A stretch of DNA of 64,000 nucleotides from contig NZ_QKZI01000001.1 of assembly GCF_003254155.1 (NCBI RefSeq), positions 248,001 to 312,000 on the forward strand. Reading direction: 5' to 3'. Shown in pieces: positions 56,344 to 64,000 of this stretch. This DNA is from Psychrobacillus insolitus (lineage in GTDB: Bacteria; Bacillota; Bacilli; Bacillales_A; Planococcaceae). The position numbers and the translations under genes are program-made. The notes under the pieces are model-generated. The model did not search any database. It was not told the origin of the DNA and saw nothing but the letters and a program-made list of their open reading frames with translations. The stretch's first letter is position 1. Every line of letters begins with the position of its first letter.

Positions 56344-56964
56344 ATGACAAAACATTCCATTTTGACTGAAATAACGGAATCGAAAGTAGTAGCGGTTATT
56401 AGAGGGAATAGTGCAGAAGAGGCTATTCAATTGACGAAAGCTGCCGTAGAAGGCGGTATCCGCATAATCGAATTAACATATACAACACCACAAGTACAAA
56501 AAGCTTTTGAAGAACTTCAAAACATAGATGCAGTTTTAGGGGCAGGTACTGTACTTGATGCTGAAACAGCACGCCATGCAATTTTATACGGAGCTAAGTT
56601 TGTCGTAAGTCCACATTTTAGTGAAGAAGTTGCAAAAGTGTGTAATAGATATGGAATTCCTTATTTACCGGGCTGTATGACAATTCGTGAAATGGTCAAA
56701 GCATTAGAATCTGGCTGTGATGTATTGAAATTATTCCCAGCTAATAACTTTGATCCTTCCTTTATCAAATCCGTTAAAGGACCTTTACCACATGTCCAAA
56801 TTATGCCAACAGGCGGTATTAACGTGAGCAATATGCAGGATTGGTTAGAAGCGGGTGCAGTAGCAGTTGGCGTCGGTAGTGATTTAAACAAAGCCTATAC
56901 AGCTGGCGGATATGAAGCTGTTGTAGAAGCTAGTAAAAAATATATAAACGCTAGTACAAAGTAA
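56344..56964 (+). CDS. kdgA: 2-dehydro-3-deoxyphosphogluconate aldolase
   Basis: Class I aldolase cleaving KDPG to pyruvate and glyceraldehyde 3-phosphate. 206 residues. VVAVIRGNSAEEA, IIELTYTTP (catalytic Glu), GAGTVLDAE, PGCMT and the Schiff-base Lys in DVLKLFPA; phosphate loop MPTGGINVSN. SD AAGGAGGAG. Starts 15 bp after kdgK. Confidence 0.94.
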   Translation: MTKHSILTEITESKVVAVIRGNSAEEAIQLTKAAVEGGIRIIELTYTTPQVQKAFEELQNIDAVLGAGTVLDAETARHAILYGAKFVVSPHFSEEVAKVCNRYGIPYLPGCMTIREMVKALESGCDVLKLFPANNFDPSFIKSVKGPLPHVQIMPTGGINVSNMQDWLEAGAVAVGVGSDLNKAYTAGGYEAVVEASKKYINASTK

Positions 56965-56979
56965 AAGGAGGTAAAGCAT

Positions 56980-58050
56980 ATGAATATGACATTTCGTTGG
57001 TATGGTCGAGGTAATGATACGGTAACACTTGAACAAATTAAGCAAATTCCAGGAACGAAAGGGATTGTGTGGGCACTTCATCAAAAACCTGCAGGAGTTG
57101 TGTGGGAAAAAGAAGAAATTAAAGAAGAAATCGATTATATTAATTCATTTGGTTTCCATACAGATGTTGTAGAAAGTGTTAACGTTCATGAATCGATTAA
57201 ATTAGGTAACGCAGAACGTGATCAATACATTGAAAATTATAAAGAATCTATCCGAAATCTTGGAGAGTTTGGTGTAAAAGTTATTTGTTATAATTTCATG
57301 CCTATATTTGACTGGACACGTACGGAGATGTTCCATCCACTTGAAGATGGTTCTACAGCTCTGTTTTTCGAAAAAACAAAAGTAGAAAATCTAGATCCGC
57401 AAGAGCTTGTAAAAACTGTTAGTGAGTCATCTGATTTGTCTTTACCAGGATGGGAACCAGAAAGAATGGCTCGCATTGGGGAATTATTTGAAGCTTACAA
57501 AGAAGTAGATGAAGAAAAACTTTGGGAAAACCTAGCCTACTTCCTAAATGAAATACTTCCTGTAGCTGAAGCTGCTGGTATTAAAATGGCTATCCACCCG
57601 GATGATCCACCGTATTCTATTTTTGGATTACCAAGAATCATTACGGGAGAATTTAGTTATGAAAAACTAATTGCTATTTCAGATTCAGCTGCCAATGGAT
57701 TTACTTTATGTACTGGATCTATGGGAGCCAATCCTGACAATGACATGGTGCAGATTGCTAAAAAATATGCTTCCCGTTCACCTTTTTCACATATACGTAA
57801 CGTGAAAATTTATGAAAATGGAAACTTTACGGAAACATCTCACTATACAACGGATGGTTCAATTGATATTAAAGGTGTAGTTGCAGAATTACATAAACAG
57901 AACTACGAAGGATATGTTAGACCAGATCACGGTCGTCATATTTGGGGAGAAGTTTGTCGCCCAGGTTACGGCTTGTATGATCGTGCTCTAGGCATCATGT
58001 ATTTACATGGTCTATGGGATGCATATGAGACGAAGAAGGAGGAAGTATAA
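56980..58050 (+). CDS. uxuA: mannonate dehydratase
   Basis: Converts D-mannonate to KDG. 356 residues, family length. MTFRWYGRGNDTVTLEQIKQIPG at the start, CYNFMPIFDWTRT, MAIHPDDPP (metal ligand His) and LCTGSMGANPDND, then the C-terminal PDHGRHIWGE. SD AAAGGAGG. Overlaps uxuB by 1 nt. Confidence 0.95.
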   Translation: MNMTFRWYGRGNDTVTLEQIKQIPGTKGIVWALHQKPAGVVWEKEEIKEEIDYINSFGFHTDVVESVNVHESIKLGNAERDQYIENYKESIRNLGEFGVKVICYNFMPIFDWTRTEMFHPLEDGSTALFFEKTKVENLDPQELVKTVSESSDLSLPGWEPERMARIGELFEAYKEVDEEKLWENLAYFLNEILPVAEAAGIKMAIHPDDPPYSIFGLPRIITGEFSYEKLIAISDSAANGFTLCTGSMGANPDNDMVQIAKKYASRSPFSHIRNVKIYENGNFTETSHYTTDGSIDIKGVVAELHKQNYEGYVRPDHGRHIWGEVCRPGYGLYDRALGIMYLHGLWDAYETKKEEV

Positions 58051-58886
58051 TGATACCGATTCATGAAAATTTAGAAGGCCGGGTTGCAGTAATTACCGGC
58101 GGTGGCGGTGTACTATGTTCTCAAATGGCGTATGAGCTTGCTCGTCACGGAGTTAAAATTGCAATTCTGAACAAAACAGCTGAAACAGGTCAAATAGTTG
58201 CAGATAAAATTGAAGCAAATGGTGGACAAGCTATAGCAGTCACAGCAAACGTATTAAATAGACAATCTCTTATTCAAGCACAAGCAAAGATTATAGAAAA
58301 ATTCGGGCAAGTAGACATTCTTATAAATGGTGCTGGTGGAAATCATGCAGATGCGATTACCGGACCTGAAAAATACGAAGAAGGCGCAGAAGGAAAATCA
58401 TTTTTTGATTTAGACGAAAATGGATTTTCAGATGTATTTTCTTTGAATTTCAACGGTACTTTTCTAACTAGTCAAGTATTTGGGAAGGAATTATTAAAAG
58501 CTGCATCTCCAACAATTATTAATATTTCTTCTATGAGTGCATATGCACCGTTAACTAAAATTCCTGCATATAGTGCGGCTAAAGCTTCCGTTAATAACTT
58601 TACAATGTGGATGGCTGTTCACTTTGCAGAAGCAGGTCTAAGAGTAAATGCAATAGCGCCAGGATTTTTTGTAACAACACAAAATAAGGATTTATTGTTA
58701 GATGAAAACGGAAACTATACTGCTCGTTCTCAAAAAATTATGGAAGCTACACCGATGAAAAAATTCGGTAAACCAGAAGATTTACTTGGGGCATTATTAT
58801 TCTTAATAGATGAATCATACTCTTCATTTGTTACGGGGACAGTGATGGCTGTAGACGGCGGTTTTATGGCTTACTCTGGTGTTTAA
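58050..58886 (+). CDS. uxuB: SDR family fructuronate reductase / mannonate oxidoreductase
   Basis: 278-residue short-chain dehydrogenase. NAD-binding TGGGGVL, NGAGGNHADA, catalytic Ser in NISSMSAY and YSAAKAS (YxxxK), and TGTVMAVDGGF at the end. Given uxuA directly before it, the likely reaction is fructuronate to mannonate; Firmicutes use an SDR-type UxuB rather than the E. coli long-chain type. The substrate is inferred from context. Confidence 0.85.
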   Translation: MIPIHENLEGRVAVITGGGGVLCSQMAYELARHGVKIAILNKTAETGQIVADKIEANGGQAIAVTANVLNRQSLIQAQAKIIEKFGQVDILINGAGGNHADAITGPEKYEEGAEGKSFFDLDENGFSDVFSLNFNGTFLTSQVFGKELLKAASPTIINISSMSAYAPLTKIPAYSAAKASVNNFTMWMAVHFAEAGLRVNAIAPGFFVTTQNKDLLLDENGNYTARSQKIMEATPMKKFGKPEDLLGALLFLIDESYSSFVTGTVMAVDGGFMAYSGV

Positions 58887-58892
58887 TAATCG

Positions 58893-59897
58893 ATGAAAAA
58901 CATTACAATTGCAGATGTAGCAAGTCAAGCGAAAGTATCTAAAAGTACAGTTTCTCAATATTTAAACAAGCGGTATGAGTATATGAGTGAATCTACAAGG
59001 CAAAAAATTGAACAAACAATAAAAGAATTAAATTATCATCCTAATATCGTCGCTCGAAGTTTGAAACAAAAGTCTACTTATACAGTGGGAGTAATCGTTG
59101 CAAATATTCTTCACACATTTTCTACTCAAATAATACGTGCGATTGAAAATTACTTTCATCAACACGGTTTTCATATTATTGTGTGTAATGCAGATGATGA
59201 GCCGGAAAAAGAAAGAAATTATATTGAAATGCTAATGGCGAAGCAAGTTGACGGAATTATTATATTCCCTACTGGTGGCAATATTGACTTATATAAAAGT
59301 ATGATCAAAAAAGAATTTCCAATTGTTTTTATGGACCGGACAATTGATGAATTAGAAATACCTACCGTGATGCTTGATAATATACAAGCATCTACTTTAG
59401 CGGTGGATCGCTTAGTAGAAAGCGGTTACAGTCGTATAGCAATTGTTACCACATCCATTATTCGAAACATTAGTCCACGTGTTGAGCGAATCCAAGGGTA
59501 TAAACTTGCACTTGAACAACATCAATTACCAGTTCAATCAATCTATATTAAGACGCCTGAGGTAGATCAAATCGAAGAGGCACTTGATGAGTTATTTAAA
59601 CAAGGAAAACCTCCACAAGCGATAATTGCAGGTAATGATAGGGTTTTAATAGACGTACTAAAATATATAAAACAACATAATTTGAAAATACCATCAGAAA
59701 TTGCTGTAATTGGTATTGATGAAGTATCATTTGCAAGCTTTTTTACACCACCTATTACGACTATTTCACAACCAGCAATCGACATGGCAAATCTAGCAGT
59801 AGATTTATTGTTAAAGCAAATAAAAGGTGCAGATAGTGCGGATGAGAAGAAAGTCTATCGCTTACAAGCAAGCTTAAATGAAAGAGAATCTTGCTAA
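58893..59897 (+). CDS. kdgR: LacI family transcriptional regulator, probable KdgR
   Basis: 334 residues. LacI helix-turn-helix (ITIADVASQAKVSKSTVSQYLN, residues about 3-24, shown in part) and hinge (NYHPNIVARSLKQK), then a periplasmic-binding-like sensor domain with IVFMDRTIDE, and AVIGIDEVSFASFF at the C-terminus. Sits inside the KDG operon and so likely binds the 55299 palindrome with KDG or KDPG as inducer. No obvious SD right before ATG 58893; it may be translated by coupling with uxuB. Confidence 0.85.
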   Translation: MKNITIADVASQAKVSKSTVSQYLNKRYEYMSESTRQKIEQTIKELNYHPNIVARSLKQKSTYTVGVIVANILHTFSTQIIRAIENYFHQHGFHIIVCNADDEPEKERNYIEMLMAKQVDGIIIFPTGGNIDLYKSMIKKEFPIVFMDRTIDELEIPTVMLDNIQASTLAVDRLVESGYSRIAIVTTSIIRNISPRVERIQGYKLALEQHQLPVQSIYIKTPEVDQIEEALDELFKQGKPPQAIIAGNDRVLIDVLKYIKQHNLKIPSEIAVIGIDEVSFASFFTPPITTISQPAIDMANLAVDLLLKQIKGADSADEKKVYRLQASLNERESC

Positions 59898-59949
59898 AAA
59901 AGTTTGATTATTTGAGGTATTAGCATATTATATTTGGGGGGAAATAAGC

Positions 59950-61287
59950 ATGGATTGGATTATCGAATACTTGCCGATCATTTGGGTGGCACTAGGAGTC
60001 GCGCTACTACTTTATTTGAATATAGTGGTAAAACTTAATAGTGTGTTAGCACTACTGATTGTTGCAATACTTGTAGGTATTTTAAATGGGTTAACATTAG
60101 ATGCAGTCGTTATATCCATAAAAACTGGATTTGGTAGCACATTAGGAAGTTTGGCCATTATTATCGGTATGGGTGCTGTACTTGGAAAACTAATGGTTGA
60201 TTCTGGTGCTGCTCAACGTGTAGCTTCTACCTTACTGAAAAAATTCGGAGTGAAAAATGTCGAATGGGCGATTTTAATTGTAGGTACAATATTTGGAGTT
60301 TCTGTTTTTTATGAAGTTGCATTTATTATCCTTGCCCCTCTTGTTATTAGTATTGCAATGGAAGCGAAAATTTCTTATTTACGCTTAGGAATGACAATGG
60401 TAGCTGCTGCAACAATGGCACATAGTATTTTCCCTCCACAACCTGGTCCAACAGCTCTTGTTGATGCATATGGCGCTGATATGGGTATGGTGTATATATT
60501 AGGTATTGTTGTAGTTGTACCTTCTATTATTTGTGCGGGTATTATATTACCGAGAATGTTGCGAAATATGGATTTACCAGTTCCGCCACTATTGAAAAAA
60601 TCAAAAGACTTTACAGAAGAAGAAATGCCTAGTTTTGCAATTAGTTTAATCATTCCTTTATTACCAGCAATCATTATTACGGCTGCTACAGTGATAAATA
60701 TTTTTGTAGATAAAGAATCACAGTTTTCTAAAATTATTAATTTCTTTGGTAGTGCTGAAATTAGTATGATTCTTGCGGTTCTAATCGCAATTTATGTTTT
60801 TGGAATAAAAAGAGGTAGAACAATGAAAGAAGTGATGGATTCTTTCTCTGGTGCTATTGAAGGAATCGCAATGATTATTTTCATTGTAGGTTCAGGTGGT
60901 GCATTTAAACAAATCATTTTAGATACTGGTATTGGTGATTTCATCGCTGGATTGATGCAAAATACAAGTGTGTCTCCATTAATCATGGCGTGGCTCATTA
61001 CAGCGATTCTTCGTATTGCAACTGGGACAGGCGTTGTGTCTGCCATTACTGCAGCTGGAATTGTAGGTCCACTGATTCATACATTTGACGTAAATCCGGT
61101 GTTAATGGTTCTAGCAACTGCTGCCGGTAGTAATACAATTACACACGTAAATGATGCTTCTTTCTGGTTGTTTAAAGAGTATTTTAACTTATCGATTAAA
61201 GATACATTTAAAACATGGGGACTTTTATTGTTCACAAACTCCGTTGTAGGTCTTGGAGTGGTATTACTTTTAAGTCTATTCATTTAA
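59950..61287 (+). CDS. GntP family permease, probable hexuronate/gluconate-type transporter
   Basis: 445-residue inner-membrane carrier with about 12-14 hydrophobic segments. GntP-family features: GFGSTLGSLAIIIGMGAVLGKL in part, FEVAFIILAPL-like YEVAFIILAPL, FPPQPGPTAL and the C-terminal NTITHVNDASFW. In E. coli GntP takes up fructuronate and is encoded by uxuAB, so fructuronate or a related acid is a sensible substrate here. SD GGGGGGAAA before ATG. Confidence 0.85.
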   Translation: MDWIIEYLPIIWVALGVALLLYLNIVVKLNSVLALLIVAILVGILNGLTLDAVVISIKTGFGSTLGSLAIIIGMGAVLGKLMVDSGAAQRVASTLLKKFGVKNVEWAILIVGTIFGVSVFYEVAFIILAPLVISIAMEAKISYLRLGMTMVAAATMAHSIFPPQPGPTALVDAYGADMGMVYILGIVVVVPSIICAGIILPRMLRNMDLPVPPLLKKSKDFTEEEMPSFAISLIIPLLPAIIITAATVINIFVDKESQFSKIINFFGSAEISMILAVLIAIYVFGIKRGRTMKEVMDSFSGAIEGIAMIIFIVGSGGAFKQIILDTGIGDFIAGLMQNTSVSPLIMAWLITAILRIATGTGVVSAITAAGIVGPLIHTFDVNPVLMVLATAAGSNTITHVNDASFWLFKEYFNLSIKDTFKTWGLLLFTNSVVGLGVVLLLSLFI

Positions 61288-61290
61288 ATA

Positions 61291-61341
61291 AACTCTGCTG
61301 CTAAATTCCTTTTTCAAGGGAAATTACCAGCAGAGTTTTTA
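61291..61341 (+). terminator. terminator after the KDG operon
   Basis: 10-bp outer stem AACTCTGCTG / CAGCAGAGTT, inner TTCC/GGAA pairing, then TTTAT. Confidence 0.75.
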
Positions 61342-61371
61342 TATTGAACTGTGAATATTACATATTTTCAG

Positions 61372-61398
61372 TATAATAGAAATGTAAGCGTTTTTTCA
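61372..61398 (+). promoter_or_regulatory. promoter -10 and cre-like site before acyl-CoA dehydrogenase
   Basis: TATAAT at 61372-61377, followed by TGTAAGCGTTTTTTCA at 61383-61398, near the CcpA cre consensus (TGWAANCGNTNWCA) with a two-base offset at its right side. Its place at the transcription start would give carbon repression. Confidence 0.35.
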
Positions 61399-61418
61399 TT
61401 GAAAAGGGGATGGAATAA

Positions 61419-62558
61419 ATGAATTTTGATTTGACACAGGAACAACAAATGATTCGTAAAACAATTCGTGAATTTGCTGATGAGGTTGTCGCTCCAGGGG
61501 CTATTGAGCGAGACAAAACAAAAGCGTTTCCGAAAGAAATCTTTAAACAGTTAGCCGACATGGGGATGATGGGCTTACCGTTTTCAGAAGAATACGGCGG
61601 AGCAGGAGCTGATACGGTCAGTTTTGCGATTGTAACGGAAGAGTTAAGTCGTGCATGTGCTTCTACGGGTATTACGTATTCGGCCCATATTTCACTTGGA
61701 GGAGCACCACTGAACTTGTTTGGAACGGAAGAACAAAAGCAGAAATACTTAGTTCCTGTTTGTACAGGGGAATCTTTTGGAGCTTTTGGTTTAACAGAAC
61801 CGAACGCAGGATCGGATGCAGGGGGTACGCAAACCGCTGCAAAAGAAGATGGAAATGACTTTGTGATTAATGGAAATAAAGCATTTATTACGAATGCTAG
61901 CTATGCAAAACATTTAGCAATAACTGCTATCACGGATGTAGTAGATGGTAAAAAAGAAATTTCTGCAATTATTGTTCCAACTGACGCAGAAGGATTCACA
62001 GTAATTGATAACTATGAAAAAATGGGATTAAATGCTTCCAATACAACAGAACTTGTTTTGGAAAATGTACGAGTTCCTCAAGAAAATTTACTAGGCAAGC
62101 GTGGAAATGGATTTAAACAGTTCCTAGTAACACTTGACGGTGGACGAATTGGCATCGGCGCAATGGCAGTAGGGATTGCACAAGCAGCTTTTGATCGTGC
62201 ACTTCGATATTCGAAAGAACGCAAACAATTTGGTAAAACACTTTCCGAATTCCAAATCACACAATTTAAACTTGCCGATATGGCGATGAAAATAGAATTA
62301 GCTCGAACAATGGTATATAAAGCAGCGTGGTTAAAAGACCAAGGAAGAGCATTTGGAAAAGAAGCTTCAATGTGTAAACTCTATGCTTCTGAAATCGCGA
62401 TGGAGGTTGCAGATCAAGCAATTCAAATACATGGCGGTTATGGTTACATGAAAGAATATGAAGTTGAGCGTTATATGAGAGATGCAAAACTACTCGAAAT
62501 TGGCGAAGGAACATCAGAAGTTCAGCGTATGGTTATTGCAAGACATATTGGGTGTTAG
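61419..62558 (+). CDS. acyl-CoA dehydrogenase
   Basis: 379-residue FAD flavoenzyme of fatty acid or branched-chain acyl-CoA oxidation. MNFDLTQEQQMIRKTIREFA start, FGLTEPNAGSDAGG (flavin/substrate site), the second signature QIHGGYGYMKEYEVERYMRDAK in part, and the catalytic Glu in EIGEGTSEVQRM. Chain-length specificity cannot be read from the sequence. Single gene with SD AAAAGGGGATGG between the KDG operon and cccA. Confidence 0.92.
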   Translation: MNFDLTQEQQMIRKTIREFADEVVAPGAIERDKTKAFPKEIFKQLADMGMMGLPFSEEYGGAGADTVSFAIVTEELSRACASTGITYSAHISLGGAPLNLFGTEEQKQKYLVPVCTGESFGAFGLTEPNAGSDAGGTQTAAKEDGNDFVINGNKAFITNASYAKHLAITAITDVVDGKKEISAIIVPTDAEGFTVIDNYEKMGLNASNTTELVLENVRVPQENLLGKRGNGFKQFLVTLDGGRIGIGAMAVGIAQAAFDRALRYSKERKQFGKTLSEFQITQFKLADMAMKIELARTMVYKAAWLKDQGRAFGKEASMCKLYASEIAMEVADQAIQIHGGYGYMKEYEVERYMRDAKLLEIGEGTSEVQRMVIARHIGC

Positions 62559-62765
62559 TAAACTTGTGCATAGTAAATAATCCTTTTGAAGGGAATTTGC
62601 TTAAAGTTTATCCTTTATTCCTTTTTTAGGCTCGAAATTTTGTCTAAATTGTCACAAAAAAATAAAACTTCCTCAATAGGACTTTTCGTTTTCACTAGAA
62701 TGCAGTACAATATGAGTGTTGACTAATTCTATATTAGAAAAGATTGTAATGAGGGAGGGTTAATT

Positions 62766-63134
62766 ATGCAAAAGAATCCAATAATTCCATTTATCTTAAT
62801 CATGGCATTTGGTATCGGTCTAATTTTCTTCTTATCTGTTGATGGAGTAATCAACAAAGAAGAAATTGCTGCAACTGAAGAAGCTGCTGATGGTGGCGGT
62901 GAAGAAGCAGCAGCTGGTGAATTTGATCCTGAAGCGTTTGCTCAAGGAAAATGTATAGGTTGTCACGGTAGTGCATATGAAGGACAAGGTGCTTTCCCTG
63001 CATTAGTAGGAACTGCGCTTTCTGAAGATGAAGTAAAAGACGTGTTAGCAAACGGTAAAGGCGCAATGCCTGCTGGTTTAGTACCAGAAGAGAACATTGA
63101 TGCTATGGCCGCTTGGGTTAAATCTTTAGAGTAG
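62766..63134 (+). CDS. cccA: membrane-anchored cytochrome c550 (CccA)
   Basis: 122 residues. One N-terminal membrane anchor (about 5-24, IIPFILIMAFGIGLIFFLSV), an Ala/Glu-rich linker (about 32-52), and a small cytochrome c domain with the heme site CIGCH (about residues 60-64) and axial Met in KGAMPAGL. Electron carrier on the outer face of the membrane. In B. subtilis cccA lies next to sigA; here the insert separates them. Confidence 0.93.
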   Translation: MQKNPIIPFILIMAFGIGLIFFLSVDGVINKEEIAATEEAADGGGEEAAAGEFDPEAFAQGKCIGCHGSAYEGQGAFPALVGTALSEDEVKDVLANGKGAMPAGLVPEENIDAMAAWVKSLE

Positions 63135-63149
63135 AAAATATTTGAACAA

Positions 63150-63197
63150 AAAGATCTTTGATTCTGTTAAAAGAATCGAGGTCTTTTTTCTTTTTTG
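63150..63197 (+). terminator. terminator after cccA
   Basis: AAGATCT..GATTCT / AGAATC..AGGTCTT arms with a one-base bulge, loop GTTAAA, then a long T tract. Confidence 0.65.
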
Positions 63198-63204
63198 TTA
63201 TAAT
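63196..63204 (+). promoter_or_regulatory. extended -10 promoter of trmK
   Basis: TG-T-TATAAT at 63196-63204, 24 bp before the start codon and directly after the cccA terminator. Confidence 0.5.
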
Positions 63205-63227
63205 GAGTAGAAGAAGAGGTGTTTATA

Positions 63228-63923
63228 GTGAATGCAAAAAATTTGTCGGAACGTTTAATGAAAGTTGCATCTTTTGTAGAAAAAAATACAATGCTTGCAG
63301 ATATTGGTAGTGATCATGCGTACTTACCTTGTTATTTAGTTCATAATGGTGTCATTACACATGCAATTGCTGGTGAAGTGGTAAAAGGACCATTTGAATC
63401 TGCACGAAAACAGGTAAAAAGTGAAGGTTTGGATAAACACATAGATGTACGTTTTGGAAATGGTTTAGCAGTTATTAAAGAAGAAGATCATGTCCAAACG
63501 ATTACAATCGCAGGCATGGGAGGTCCACTCATTGCCTCGATTCTAGAAGCTGGAAAAGAGAAACTCACAACTGCTGAAACGTTAATCTTGCAGCCAAATG
63601 TACATGCAAAAGCGATTCGTGAATGGGCAATAAAAGAACAATGGAAAATTGACCAAGAAGCAATATTAGAAGAACATGACAAAATTTATGAGATTCTTGT
63701 ATTGAAAAAAGGGCTAATGGAGCTGACAGAACAAGAATTATTAGTTGGGCCACAACTGATGAGAGAAAAATCGGATGTTTTCAGAAAAAAATGGTTGAAT
63801 GATGTATTTGAATGGCAACGAATCTTAGATCAACTGAATAAGACGGCATTAACAGAGGATGTTCAAGCAAAGAAAGACGAACTGGAGAAAAAAATTTCAC
63901 TTGTTAAGGAGTCGATAGAGTGA
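63228..63923 (+). CDS. trmK: tRNA (adenine(22)-N(1))-methyltransferase TrmK
   Basis: Methylates A22 in bacterial tRNA. 231 residues. SAM motif ADIGSDHAYLPCYLV, GEVVKGPFESARKQV, ITIAGMGGPLI with the post-motif pocket and LILQPNVHAKAIREW. A coiled-coil C-terminus. GTG 63228 follows GAGGTG by 7 nt; the earlier GTG at 63219 overlaps the SD. It overlaps the next gene by 1 nt, as in B. subtilis yqfN-yqfO. Confidence 0.93.
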   Translation: MNAKNLSERLMKVASFVEKNTMLADIGSDHAYLPCYLVHNGVITHAIAGEVVKGPFESARKQVKSEGLDKHIDVRFGNGLAVIKEEDHVQTITIAGMGGPLIASILEAGKEKLTTAETLILQPNVHAKAIREWAIKEQWKIDQEAILEEHDKIYEILVLKKGLMELTEQELLVGPQLMREKSDVFRKKWLNDVFEWQRILDQLNKTALTEDVQAKKDELEKKISLVKESIE

Positions 63924-64000
63924 TGAAGCAAACAAATGGACAACAGATAGTTGAACTCTTTGAAAAATGGGCCCCGAAATCGCTTGCCTATGAAGGCGAT
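63923..64000 (+). CDS. Nif3-like dinuclear metal center protein (5' end only)
   Basis: Twenty-six codons are visible from ATG 63923: MKQTNGQQIVELFEKWAPKS then LAYEGD. This matches the beginning of Nif3/YqfO proteins (NGHEIIxLFExxxPKxxAxEGD). It starts inside the trmK stop codon, the conserved order in Firmicutes. The rest lies outside the window, so length and metal ligands cannot be checked. Confidence 0.8.
   Translation, partial: MKQTNGQQIVELFEKWAPKSLAYEGD

Overview
The window is a low-GC, spore-forming Firmicute chromosome segment. Gene order follows the Bacillus subtilis block alaS-yrrK-mltG-udk-greA ... comE-holA-rpsT-gpr-spoIIP-lepA-hrcA/dnaK-rpsU-floA-phoH-era-recO-glyS-ccpN-dnaG-sigA-cccA-trmK. 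Sporulation genes (sigK, gpr, spoIIP, yqfC, yqfD), competence genes (comEA, comEB, comEC), a single-chain glycyl-tRNA synthetase and a dense set of short palindromic repeats suggest a member of the Bacillales outside Bacillus sensu stricto, most likely Planococcaceae/Caryophanaceae. The genus assignment is inference only.

Layout. 1-9.8 kb: 3' end of alaS, ireB, ruvX, a DUF1292 gene, mltG, the tRNA U34 modification set trmR-trhP1-trhP2, udk, greA, a yrrS-like gene and mtnN. 10-11.6 kb: a 26-codon membrane-peptide ORF, then uninterrupted sigK and pssA on the minus strand. 11.7-17.5 kb: psd and a tightly overlapping run yqeG-yqeH-aroE-yqeI-nadD-yqeK-rsfS-yqeM. 17.6-22.5 kb: comEA, comEB, comEC, yqzM (minus) and holA. 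22.6-25 kb: rpsT (minus), gpr, spoIIP. 25-34 kb: lepA, hemW, then the CIRCE-controlled hrcA-grpE-dnaK, followed by dnaJ-prmA-rsmE. 35-41.6 kb: deoC, rpsU, nfeD-floA, yqfC-yqfD and phoH. 42.6-47.7 kb: pgpH-ybeY-dgkA-cdd-era-recO. 47.8-54.2 kb: T-box-controlled glyS (minus), ccpN, ppsR, dnaG, sigA. 54.6-62.6 kb: a non-syntenic insert with an unknown membrane protein, a hexuronate/KDG catabolic operon (kdgK-kdgA-uxuA-uxuB-kdgR-gntP-like) and an acyl-CoA dehydrogenase. 62.7-64 kb: cccA, trmK and the start of a Nif3-family gene.

Most of the window is ordinary core genome. The less ordinary content lies between genes. One repeat family has about 125-bp imperfect palindromes abutting ribosome-binding sites. 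A second repeat is 352 bp long with 28-bp terminal inverted repeats, a near-perfect 8-bp flanking duplication and an internal terminator hairpin whose two copies covary; it looks like a non-autonomous mobile element. Other points are a duplicated tail of rpsU where yqeY would be expected, a ribosome-binding site buried in a terminator-like hairpin before yqfC, a possible frameshift at the end of ireB, an unstartable 77-codon open frame downstream of phoH, and a 31-bp perfect palindrome controlling the KDG operon. I did not find a clearly new defence or mobile system.
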